Shown: positions 52,599-60,906 of the stretch, one piece after another | Position numbering within the stretch: position 1 is the first letter of the stretch | Layout: each line of letters opens with the position of its first letter | Assembly (NCBI GenBank): GCA_944392295.1 | Contig: CALXWE010000001.1 | Span: forward strand, 131,239 to 195,238 | Source of the DNA: an uncultured Alphaproteobacteria bacterium | Lineage (GTDB): Bacteria > Pseudomonadota > Alphaproteobacteria > RF32 > CAG-239 | Length of the DNA stretch: 64,000 nt | Direction: 5' to 3' | Notes under the pieces: model-generated | The model's database searches: none | What the model saw: the letters and a program-made list of their open reading frames with translations, nothing else | What the model was told of the DNA's origin: nothing | Position numbers and translations under genes: made by a program

Positions 52599-53735
52599 AT
52601 GACAGAAAAAGACTACTATGAACTTCTTGAAGTAAGCAAAGATGCCAGTGGTGATGAAATAAAGAAAGCATTTCGCCGCTTGGCGATGAAGTATCACCCG
52701 GACAGAAACCCCGGAGATAAAGAAGCGGAAATTCGTTTTAAGGAAATAAATGAAGCTTACGAAGTGTTAAAAGATGAGCAAAAGCGAGCTGCATACGACA
52801 GATACGGGCATCAAGCCTTTCAAGGAGGTATGGGCGGCGGAAATCCGTTTGGCGGAGGTTTTGGCTTTAATGCCGAAGATTTATCGGATATTTTTTCCAA
52901 TATGTTTTCCGATTTCATGGGCGGCGGACGCACTCAAAGCCGCAACGGTCCGATAAGAGGAGCCGATTTAAGCTATAATCTGGAAATAAGTCTGGAAGAG
53001 GCTTTCAGCGGTACGGAAAAAGAAATAAAAATCAAGACCACCGAAACTTGTGAGACTTGTCATGGTAACGGTACTGCCGACGGCAAAGAAGCTCCCGTAT
53101 GCGATATGTGTAAAGGCAGCGGTAAGGTAAGAAGGCAACAAGGCGGATTTTTTGTTTTTGAAACAGTATGTCCGCAATGCAAAGGCGAAGGTCGAGTTGT
53201 TAAGGACAAATGTAAGGATTGCGGCGGTCAAGGTGTTATAAGAGTAGAAAAATCTTTAAAGGTCAAAATTCCGTCCGGAATTGAAAACAATGTCAGAATG
53301 CGTATATCAGGAGCAGGCGAGGCCGGTAAGAGAGGCGGAGCTAAAGGGGATTTATACGTATTTATCTCTATCAAGGACCATAAGTTGTATGAAAGAGACG
53401 GCAAGGACTTGTATACAGCTATACCGATATCCATGGCATGTGCGGCGCTAGGCGGTAAGCTTGAAATTCCGGGAATAGACGGTCAAAAAGTTGAAGTTTC
53501 GGTACCTGCCGGAACGCAAACCGGAAGCAAGTTAAGGGTTAAAAATGCCGGAATGAGTATTATGAATACGGAAAAGCGCGGTGATTTATACGTAATTTTG
53601 AAAGTTATTACCCCAACCAACTTAACACCTCGACAAAAAGAGCTTTTGGAAGAATTTAGAAGCTTAAGTGGTGATGACGATTGCCAACCTGAAATAAAAA
53701 CTTTTTTAGATAAAATAAAAGATTTATTCAAATAG
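52599..53735 (+). CDS. dnaJ: Chaperone DnaJ
   Basis: DnaJ delivers unfolded proteins to DnaK and stimulates its ATPase. The 378-residue protein has the J domain with HPD (YHPDRNPGD), a Gly/Phe region (about 75-115), the zinc-binding region with four CxxCxGxG repeats (CETCHGNG, CDMCKGSG, CPQCKGEG, CKDCGGQG), and the C-terminal substrate and dimer domains. dnaK, usually upstream, is not in this window. Confidence 0.97.
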   Translation: MTEKDYYELLEVSKDASGDEIKKAFRRLAMKYHPDRNPGDKEAEIRFKEINEAYEVLKDEQKRAAYDRYGHQAFQGGMGGGNPFGGGFGFNAEDLSDIFSNMFSDFMGGGRTQSRNGPIRGADLSYNLEISLEEAFSGTEKEIKIKTTETCETCHGNGTADGKEAPVCDMCKGSGKVRRQQGGFFVFETVCPQCKGEGRVVKDKCKDCGGQGVIRVEKSLKVKIPSGIENNVRMRISGAGEAGKRGGAKGDLYVFISIKDHKLYERDGKDLYTAIPISMACAALGGKLEIPGIDGQKVEVSVPAGTQTGSKLRVKNAGMSIMNTEKRGDLYVILKVITPTNLTPRQKELLEEFRSLSGDDDCQPEIKTFLDKIKDLFK

Positions 53736-53812
53736 TTTTTATACACATTCAAAGAAGCCGAACTTGTAAAAAAGGTAATGTACGATTAAAATCGGTTTTG
53801 AGGAGAAACTAA

Positions 53813-55060
53813 ATGATTTTTTCAAAATTTGAGCGGATGCTGGCTGGTAGATATTTAAGAGCCAAACGTAAAGAAGGCTTTATTTCGGTGATAACCGGCT
53901 TTGCCTTTACCGGAATAGCCTTAGGCGTAGCAACGCTTATTATCGTAATGTCGGTTATGAACGGGTTTAAAAGTGAACTTTTATCGCGTATTTTGGGCAT
54001 AAACGGACATATTATGATTGTTTCCGCCCCCGGTTTTCCTTTTACCGACTACAAAACAGCGGTCAATGATATTGAAAAAATAGAAGGAGTTTCGCTTGCC
54101 GTACCGATGATAGAAAAGCAAATTTTGGTATCAAGCGGCAATACGGCACAAGGGGCTATGGTAAGAGGAATAAACAAGGATGACTTGCTAAAAAAGCCCA
54201 TACTGCGTAACGGGTTTGAAGGAATTAATATTGATAAATTTACCGATGATAAAGTTATTATCGGAAGTCGTCTGGCCGATAAAATGGGGATTATTCCCGG
54301 AGATAAAATAACCTTAATTTCTCCCAACGGTAAGGTAACAGCCTTTGGTACCGTTCCCAGAATGAAGACCTATGAGGTTTTGGGTACGTTTAATGTAGGT
54401 ATGTATGAATATGATGCTACATATATATTTATGCCCTTACTGGCTGCACAAAAATATTTCGGTATGGGTAGCTCCGTTTCGCAAATTGACGTAACTTTAG
54501 CAGATGATGGACAGTTGCGCCTTATTCGGAGCATTATTGAGCAAAGTATCGGCATAGATGCTTATGTCTATGACTGGAAACAAAGCAATTCAGCCTTTTT
54601 TAATGCCATAGATGTTGAGCGTAATGTTATGTTTTTAATTTTAACGCTTATTATTTTAGTTGCCGCCTTTAATATAATTACCGGTCTTATTATGCTGGTT
54701 AAAGATAAAGGGCGCGATATTGCAGTTTTGCGTACCATGGGAGCAACAAAAGGTATGATAATGCGTATTTTCTTTATTGACGGGGCTTTTATTGGTTTTG
54801 TCGGTACTTTAATCGGTTTGGTTTTAGGTATACTGTTTTGTGAAAATATTGAGAGTATCCGCCAATTTTTGGAAAGTTTATCAGGAAGAGAGCTGTTCTC
54901 GGCTGAAATTTACTTTTTATCACAACTTCCGGCTAAGATTGATTGGAATGAAGTAGGGGTTGTAGTCGGTGTTTCGTTATTACTGTCGTTTTTGGCAACG
55001 CTTTATCCGGCGTATCGTGCAGCCAAATTTGACCCGGTGGAGGCTTTGCGCTATGAATAA
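53813..55060 (+). CDS. lolC: Lipoprotein-releasing system permease LolC/E
   Basis: LolC/E is the membrane part of the ABC machine that extracts outer-membrane lipoproteins from the inner membrane. The 415-residue protein has four membrane helices: one near 23-50, a large periplasmic domain (about 50-265), and three C-terminal helices. The MacB/FtsX-type GFISVITGFAFTGIALGVATLI and AVLRTMGATKGMIMRIF segments are clear. Alphaproteobacteria usually have this single homologue (LolF type). Eight-base overlap with lolD. Confidence 0.94.
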   Translation: MIFSKFERMLAGRYLRAKRKEGFISVITGFAFTGIALGVATLIIVMSVMNGFKSELLSRILGINGHIMIVSAPGFPFTDYKTAVNDIEKIEGVSLAVPMIEKQILVSSGNTAQGAMVRGINKDDLLKKPILRNGFEGINIDKFTDDKVIIGSRLADKMGIIPGDKITLISPNGKVTAFGTVPRMKTYEVLGTFNVGMYEYDATYIFMPLLAAQKYFGMGSSVSQIDVTLADDGQLRLIRSIIEQSIGIDAYVYDWKQSNSAFFNAIDVERNVMFLILTLIILVAAFNIITGLIMLVKDKGRDIAVLRTMGATKGMIMRIFFIDGAFIGFVGTLIGLVLGILFCENIESIRQFLESLSGRELFSAEIYFLSQLPAKIDWNEVGVVVGVSLLLSFLATLYPAYRAAKFDPVEALRYE

Positions 55061-55778
55061 AAGCAATTTAACATTAGAACTGCAAAACATTACTAAGCAT
55101 TACTATCAAGGCGAACAAAAGCTTGAAGTTCTAAAAGGCATAGATTTACAACTCTCCGGCGGTGAAGTTGTCGCTTTAATCGGACCTTCCGGCTCAGGAA
55201 AATCAACATTGCTGCAAATTACCGGCTTACTGGATAAGCCCACCAAAGGCAAAATTTTTATTGATGGTAATGAATGCAGTACGGCCGATGACAAGTTGCG
55301 TACGGTTTTACGACGCGATTACTTGGGTTTTGTGTATCAATATCATAATTTGTTGGCCGACTTTGATGCTCTGGAAAATGTAATGATACCACAGCTTATA
55401 GCCGGTAAAAAGCCAAGTGAAGTCAAAGAAAAAAGCGAATGGTTGCTAAATAGGCTTGGCTTAAAAGAACGCATTCATCATCGTCCGGCCGAATTATCGG
55501 GCGGCGAGCAGCAAAGAGTTGCCATTGCGCGTGCTCTTTCCAACACTCCGAAAGTATTGCTTGCCGATGAACCAACCGGTAATTTGGATCCGCACACTTC
55601 CGATAATGTATTTTTAGCCTTGCTTGATATCGTAAAAGAGACGGGGTTAACTGCATTAATTGCCACACACAATTTAGATTTAGCCGGCAAAATGGACAGA
55701 CAGCTGCAGTTAAAAGACGGAATTTTGGTAGATATGCGCCCCGGAAAACGCATTAAAGAAGCTAAAAACTTTTATTAA
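55053..55778 (+). CDS. lolD: Lipoprotein-releasing system ATPase LolD
   Basis: The 241-residue ABC ATPase has Walker A GPSGSGKST, the LolD/MacB-family Q-loop, signature LSGGEQQRVAIARAL and Walker B VLLADEPTGNLD. The start lies inside lolC, so the pair is coupled. In many Alphaproteobacteria dnaE follows; here hydE does, after 14 bases. Confidence 0.95.
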   Translation: MNKSNLTLELQNITKHYYQGEQKLEVLKGIDLQLSGGEVVALIGPSGSGKSTLLQITGLLDKPTKGKIFIDGNECSTADDKLRTVLRRDYLGFVYQYHNLLADFDALENVMIPQLIAGKKPSEVKEKSEWLLNRLGLKERIHHRPAELSGGEQQRVAIARALSNTPKVLLADEPTGNLDPHTSDNVFLALLDIVKETGLTALIATHNLDLAGKMDRQLQLKDGILVDMRPGKRIKEAKNFY

Positions 55779-55792
55779 ACAGTTGATAAGCT

Positions 55793-56827
55793 ATGCTTGA
55801 AATAATTCAAAAAGCCGAAGAGCAGCATACTCTTACTTTTAATGAAATCGTAGAATTACTAAAATCCGACTCTTGTTTGCCGGAAATTATGTCGGCAGCG
55901 GATAGAACACGTAAAAAATATGTAGGCGACGGAGTTCATTTAAGGGCTTTGATTGAATTTTCCAATTTTTGCAAAAATAATTGCTGCTATTGCGGATTAC
56001 GTAGAGATAATCATAATATTGAGCGTTACCGACTGGATGAAGAAACCATTATAACTCTGGCAAGGCATGCGGCCATTGATTTAGGCTTTAAAACCATAGT
56101 GTTGCAATCAGGTGAAGATTTATGGTTTACTCAAGAAAGGATGTGCTCAATCATAAGTCAAATCAAAAAGCTTGATGTGGCATTAACCTTAAGCATCGGG
56201 GAAAAAAGCGCTGAAGATTATAAAGCCTATAAAGAAGCCGGATGTGATCGTTTTTTATTGCGCATTGAGACAACCGATAAAAAATTATACGAACGCCACG
56301 ACCCACAGATGAGCTGGAGAGCAAGATATCAGTGTTTAAAAGACATAAGAAAAGCCGGTATTGAAGTAGGTTCCGGCTGTTTGGTAGGGCTTCCCGGGCA
56401 AAGTATAGAAAGTCTGGCGCGAGACATTTTGTTTTTTAAGACGATTAATGCCGATATGATAGGTATAGGTCCGTTAATACCACACCCCGATACACCGCTA
56501 AAAAATGCCCAAGGAGGAACATTTACCATGGCCGTAAGAGTGATGGCAATAACGAGGTTATTGTTACCCGATATCAATATACCGGCCACCACCGCTATGG
56601 AGACATTGGAATCTGACGGTCAAATCAAAGCTTTACAAGCCGGAGCTAATGTGATTATGCCTAACGTTACCTTAGCTCAATACCGTAAAAATTATGAATT
56701 GTACCCTAACAAATCGCAAACCAACGCCGTAAATACGTCAGGTTTAGAGCCTATAAGAAAGCGTTTAGAGAGTATTAATCGTTTTATAGCCGAAGGCAAA
56801 GGTTATCACCAAAAGCAAAGATCCTAA
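55793..56827 (+). CDS. hydE: [FeFe] hydrogenase H-cluster maturase HydE
   Basis: HydE is a radical SAM enzyme that helps make the H-cluster dithiomethylamine/CN/CO-bearing diiron unit. The 344-residue TIM-barrel protein has the CxxxCxxC motif (C60, C64, C67 in CKNNCCYCG), LQSGED, SIGEKSAEDYKAYKEAGCDRFLLRIETTD, and GIGPLIPHPDTPL, all typical of HydE (some BioB/PylB-like relatives share the barrel but not these). It supports a working hydrogenase at 38.6 kb; hydF and hydG are not in the window. No strong Shine-Dalgarno is seen; it probably depends on coupling to lolD. Confidence 0.93.
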   Translation: MLEIIQKAEEQHTLTFNEIVELLKSDSCLPEIMSAADRTRKKYVGDGVHLRALIEFSNFCKNNCCYCGLRRDNHNIERYRLDEETIITLARHAAIDLGFKTIVLQSGEDLWFTQERMCSIISQIKKLDVALTLSIGEKSAEDYKAYKEAGCDRFLLRIETTDKKLYERHDPQMSWRARYQCLKDIRKAGIEVGSGCLVGLPGQSIESLARDILFFKTINADMIGIGPLIPHPDTPLKNAQGGTFTMAVRVMAITRLLLPDINIPATTAMETLESDGQIKALQAGANVIMPNVTLAQYRKNYELYPNKSQTNAVNTSGLEPIRKRLESINRFIAEGKGYHQKQRS

Positions 56828-56861
56828 GGCTAAGGAATTTACGCGTACTTTTTACTATAAA

Positions 56862-56893
56862 CAAACCCCCAAGATTTACTTAGGGGTTTTGTT
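56862..56893 (+). terminator. Terminator of lolC-lolD-hydE
   Basis: AAACCCCCAAG and CTTAGGGGTTTTG form a hairpin with one mismatch, followed by a short T tract. It sits just before the convergent minus-strand gene. Confidence 0.7.
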
Positions 56894-56917
56894 ATGCAAC
56901 ATTTTTATGAGCTTTCA

Positions 56918-58139
56918 TTATCTGTCATAAGACTTGGTGTTTTGATTTTGACAAATATTACACATAGCCTGTACTAATTGCTTAGAAACTCCAGTAAGTT
57001 CTTTTGTCTTCAGGGTTTGTCCCTTGGTGAGCTTATCCAATGCTTGATCCAAAGATATGGCATATCCGTCTTTTTCACATATGTCAAAGAGCTTTTTACA
57101 ATCAGGTCTGCTGGAAAAATCAATTTCATTTCCGGTATAGACAACACTGGTTATATTCAAAGCCGCAGCGTCCGATGTATAAGAAAAACTATCATGAGTA
57201 TTTACGACAAAATCACAAACATCCAATATTGCCGGATAAATATTACCCCCGATTTTTTGAGCTTGCTGCGCAAAATCATCTTTATGATTTCCGTCGTATA
57301 TTCTAAAATTTTTCTCAGCTTCATCGGGATTTTGAGCTAATTGTTTGGAGTTATAAAAGTCCATATTAAACAGCTTACATTTCTCGTATAAAAAATCAGT
57401 AACATCGTTAGGGGTTCGAGGGCTATTGGTAAATATAACATGATATCCTAAAACTTTGAGTTTTTTTTGCGGCAGAAAGTAAATTTTCTGCATCTTTTAC
57501 GGTAAAAGATATTGCCCCGTTATCTGTTTTTCCGCCGAGTGAAAATAAAACATTTTTTTTGTTTCTAAGATGCTCCAGTTCAGCCTTTTTAAGAGGAGAA
57601 TTAGCCTCTTGACGAATACGCAACCAAGAAAGGTTACTCGGCACCCCCAAAGTCTGCACAATTTTTTCAGATAGGTGAGGATTAGATTTAATCAAGGCTT
57701 CATCTTGAGGTTTAATCTGATGCCTGCCGACATGAACAAGATCAACATTTTGATAATCATGCACATTACTGGCAATAACCATAGTTTTAATAGATATACC
57801 TCTTTTGGCAAAACTATTTTTTAGAGCTTCTGACAAGTTATCGACTTCTTCTTTTTCATTATTTGCGTTACTATGCCCATATGGCAACACAACAAACTGC
57901 GGAGCTTGTTCTTTGTTAAGTGTCATTTGCATACAAAATTTTTCAACGGTTTTATCTATAGCTTCAATGTAACTTTTTTTATCTGCAAAATTTTTGGAAG
58001 ACAACAATGTTCCGTCGTCTGCCTTAAGTAACTCATCACGCGTAACCGGCACTTTATCACTACCGGCGGCCTCTAAAATAACACCTCTGATTTGATTGTT
58101 GGTTCCTGCGCCTTCAGATTCTATTCCTATAACTCTCAT
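56918..58139 (-). pseudogene. ELM1-family (COG3660-like) gene split by a frameshift at an A8 tract
   Basis: Two overlapping minus-strand frames together make one protein. Codons from 58139 give 238 residues beginning MRVIGIESEGAGTNNQIRG and reaching FTVKDAENLLSAAKK; the downstream frame (from about 57460 to 56918) continues LKVLGYHVIFTNSPRTPNDV to the end. The frames change at eight A's (57461-57468). With seven A's the reading would run straight through to about 400 residues. The joined protein resembles the ELM1 family: a GGK segment, the 'tnSpRTP' motif, and a late DSFSYTSDAAAL segment like the sugar-nucleotide-binding part of glycosyltransferases. GGAGG precedes the start. It may be a sequencing error, phase variation, slippage, or a true pseudogene. 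Confidence 0.75.
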
Positions 58140-58181
58140 TAACAGCCTCCATAAAAATGTTATGTATTTATATGTTATAGG

Positions 58182-59933
58182 TTATAACTTTTGTACAGTT
58201 TTATCAATGCTTAATTGAGCCACAAATAAAGTTCCCAAAACATCTTTACCGTTTTCTTGCCTCAGAACAAGTTGCCGATGAGATATATTTTGGTATCCGG
58301 CATTTTTGAGCAGATTAAGTACATAATCGGGGTTATGCTGATATCTTCCGGTAGAGGCTAGTTTGCAGTCGGTTACGCCTTGCGGAGCATTTTCAGTGGT
58401 AAAAAGAAAATTTATCGGATAGCAAAGGTTAATAACATCGGAAATATTCTCAATATATTCAAATACATCTAAAGACATAATAAAGTTATACTTTAGTTTA
58501 TTTCCTTGCAAAAAATCAAGAATATCGCTTTTTATAAGTTGCGCATAAAGCTTCCGTGAAGCCGCAATATCCAGCATTTTTTGCGATATATCAACCCCAA
58601 CAAACTCATTGTTTTGAGTTTTAAATGCAATCGCCGCCAAACCGGTTCCGCAGCCTAAATCTAAAATACGTCCCGTAAACTCAGGAATAATGGTCTTAAT
58701 TTTATCAATCACACCGTAGTTAATGCTGCTCATTGTGTTATCATAGGTTTGAGCAAACTCATCAAACAAAGCCTCGGCATATTGAGAAAGTTGCGGAGAT
58801 TTTTGCTGCGAAAAAGCCGAGAATATGTGTAAGGCAAAAACGTTATCGGGAGCAAAATTTTTCCACTGACCGGCAATCTGAAGAGCTCTTTCAGGGCTTT
58901 GTTCATAAAACAAAGTGAGAGTTTCAGCTAAATTTACGGAAAAATCAACTTCTTTTGGATTAAGCTTAAAGGCATTAAGTAACAAATCAAGAGCTTGCTC
59001 ATATTCACCCATATCTTTTAATATAAGCGCCAAATTATTGCTTATTTCCGGCATGCTAGGATTTATAATTACAGCTTTACGATATTCTTCCAAAGCCTCA
59101 ACAGTTCTTTTTTGAGCATAGAGCAGGGCGGCATATCCGGCATGAGCCTCGGCATTATTCGGCTCCAGATTAAGCGCTTGCTTAAACAAGTCTTCGTCTT
59201 GTTCTAAAACGGCCAGATTAATCATAGCCGATGAACAATATTTGTTAAGTCCGAGAGCTTTTTCAAAATAAGCAGCGGCTTGACTTTTACGATTTGTTTT
59301 CAAGGCAATTTCACCGGCTAAGAGAAAAATCTCAAAAGAGGTAGCATCATATTGCAAGGCTTGGTCAATAAATTCTTGAGCCTTATCAAATAGAGATTTG
59401 TTAAAATTCATTAATGCCAGGTAATAGTAGGGAAGGGCTTGCTCCGGATATTTAAGCGTTAATTGCTCAAGTGCCGAGACATCGTTTTTTAAAACCAATA
59501 AATTAACTTCGGCCTCCAAGTAATTAGCATCGAGAGCCAAAGCCTTAAGGTAGCATTTTTCAGCCTCCATCGTATTATGTAAGCATTCATAAACACCGCC
59601 TAAATTATTGAAAGCCTCTTTTATGTTCGGGTTAAGTTCAATCAATTTCAAGTAAGCGTTTTTAGCTTCGGTAAATTTATGCAAAGCTTGTAAAGAAACT
59701 GCCAAATTAAAATACAAAGGTTGATGAGAAGGAGTAATCTGCAATGCTTTGTAAAAGCATTCCGTAGCTTGTTCGAACAGTCCTTGAGCATGCGCAACCA
59801 AGCCCAGCATATTCAATACGTCGGGATTTTGCGGATTTGTTTGTAAAATCTGCCTATAGAGCCGCTCGGCCTGAGTAAAAGCACCATCGGCGTACAAAGC
59901 GTTAGCCTGTTCAAACATTAGCGTATAAGACAT
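58182..59933 (-). CDS. TPR-repeat protein with C-terminal SAM-dependent methyltransferase
   Basis: The 583-residue protein has about ten tetratricopeptide repeats (roughly 1-370; for example ALYADGAFTQAERLYRQIL, MLGLVAHAQGLFEQATECFYKAL). A class I methyltransferase domain follows (about 400-560) with motif I ILDLGCGTGLAA and SLDVFEYIENISDVI. Similar fusions occur in Alphaproteobacteria near glycosylation genes; the substrate is unknown. The start is the ATG with AAAGGAG seven bases upstream, rather than TTG codons just before it. The ELM1-like gene starts 42 bases downstream, in the same operon. Confidence 0.9.
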   Translation of the reverse strand: MSYTLMFEQANALYADGAFTQAERLYRQILQTNPQNPDVLNMLGLVAHAQGLFEQATECFYKALQITPSHQPLYFNLAVSLQALHKFTEAKNAYLKLIELNPNIKEAFNNLGGVYECLHNTMEAEKCYLKALALDANYLEAEVNLLVLKNDVSALEQLTLKYPEQALPYYYLALMNFNKSLFDKAQEFIDQALQYDATSFEIFLLAGEIALKTNRKSQAAAYFEKALGLNKYCSSAMINLAVLEQDEDLFKQALNLEPNNAEAHAGYAALLYAQKRTVEALEEYRKAVIINPSMPEISNNLALILKDMGEYEQALDLLLNAFKLNPKEVDFSVNLAETLTLFYEQSPERALQIAGQWKNFAPDNVFALHIFSAFSQQKSPQLSQYAEALFDEFAQTYDNTMSSINYGVIDKIKTIIPEFTGRILDLGCGTGLAAIAFKTQNNEFVGVDISQKMLDIAASRKLYAQLIKSDILDFLQGNKLKYNFIMSLDVFEYIENISDVINLCYPINFLFTTENAPQGVTDCKLASTGRYQHNPDYVLNLLKNAGYQNISHRQLVLRQENGKDVLGTLFVAQLSIDKTVQKL

Positions 59934-60062
59934 CAACAATCTCCTTTGTTGCTAGATTGTACGGCTATTTTTTTGAAAATCCAGTTTTATTTTCATTTTT
60001 CGCTTGCATATTTAAAAAAAATGTAATAGGTTGAGCATACTTCCGGGTATGAGGATAATTTA

Positions 60063-60096
60063 TCCCGTTTTGAAGAGATGTTCAAAACTACCGGGA
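60063..60096 (+). promoter_or_regulatory. Structured leader hairpin of rpsD
   Basis: TCCCGTTTTGAA pairs with TTCAAAA and CGGGA, separated by a four-base bulge (CTAC), around a GAGATG loop. A second CCGGG lies 30 bases upstream. Ribosomal protein S4 regulates its own synthesis in several bacteria by binding a structured leader, so this could be such a site; no known S4-leader class is recognised. Confidence 0.4.
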
Positions 60097-60130
60097 CAAT
60101 AACATAAAAACATATAAAGGATTAAAACTT

Positions 60131-60745
60131 ATGAAAAGTATAGTAACAACCAAGAAAAAGCCCAGTCGTCGTTATGGCGTAAACCTTTGGGGAGACGCTA
60201 ATAGCCCGATTAATAAAAGAAATTATGCCCCTGGTCAACATGGTCAAAGAAGAAAAAAGACCACAGACTATGGTGAGCAATTGTATGCTAAACAAAAATT
60301 AAAAACCTATTATGGTAACATTTCCGAAAAGCAATTCCATAAATACTACGAAGAAGCTATTCGTCGTTCAGGCGACGCTGCTGAAAACTTAGTAGGCTTA
60401 TTGGAATCTCGTTTGGATAACTTGGTATACAAAGCAAAATTTGTACCGACCGTATTCGCTGCACGTCAATTTGTAAACCACGGTCATGTAACCGTAAACG
60501 GTAAGAAAGTAAACATTCCTTCTTACATGGTAAAAGTTGGCGATGTAATCGAAGTAAGAGAAAAATCAAAAGCTATGGCCATGGTTGTAGCCTCTGTTGA
60601 AGCTCAAGGTCGTGAAACTCCTTCTTATTTGGAAGTTGACACCAAAAAATTATCAGCTAAGTACACCTTTGTACCGAAGTTTGATGATATTCCGTATGCT
60701 GCGCTTATGGAACCGAATCTGGTTATCGAGTTTTACTCCAGATAG
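60131..60745 (+). CDS. rpsD: 30S ribosomal protein S4
   Basis: S4 is the primary 16S rRNA-binding protein of the 5' domain. The 204-residue protein starts with the basic [29 protein letters not shown] region and has the S4 RNA-binding domain with [12 protein letters not shown] ... [37 protein letters not shown]. It is a single gene between a leader and a terminator, as usual in Alphaproteobacteria. Confidence 0.98.
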   Translation: MKSIVTTKKKPSRRYGVNLWGDANSPINKRNYAPGQHGQRRKKTTDYGEQLYAKQKLKTYYGNISEKQFHKYYEEAIRRSGDAAENLVGLLESRLDNLVYKAKFVPTVFAARQFVNHGHVTVNGKKVNIPSYMVKVGDVIEVREKSKAMAMVVASVEAQGRETPSYLEVDTKKLSAKYTFVPKFDDIPYAALMEPNLVIEFYSR

Positions 60746-60769
60746 TAGTGTTAAAATTACAAACAAAAG

Positions 60770-60792
60770 AGCAGGGTTTTCCCTGCTTTTTT
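60770..60792 (+). terminator. Terminator of rpsD
   Basis: AGCAGGG-TTTT-CCCTGCT followed by a T run is a textbook intrinsic terminator. Confidence 0.92.
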
Positions 60793-60906
60793 GTTATATT
60801 ACAGGCTAAAATGTGGATATATGAGGAGAAACACTTGTTCTAAGGATATAATTCATAAATAATAATGCCAACCAAGAGTTTTGTAAGAGAAAGAAGAATA
60901 ACCATC

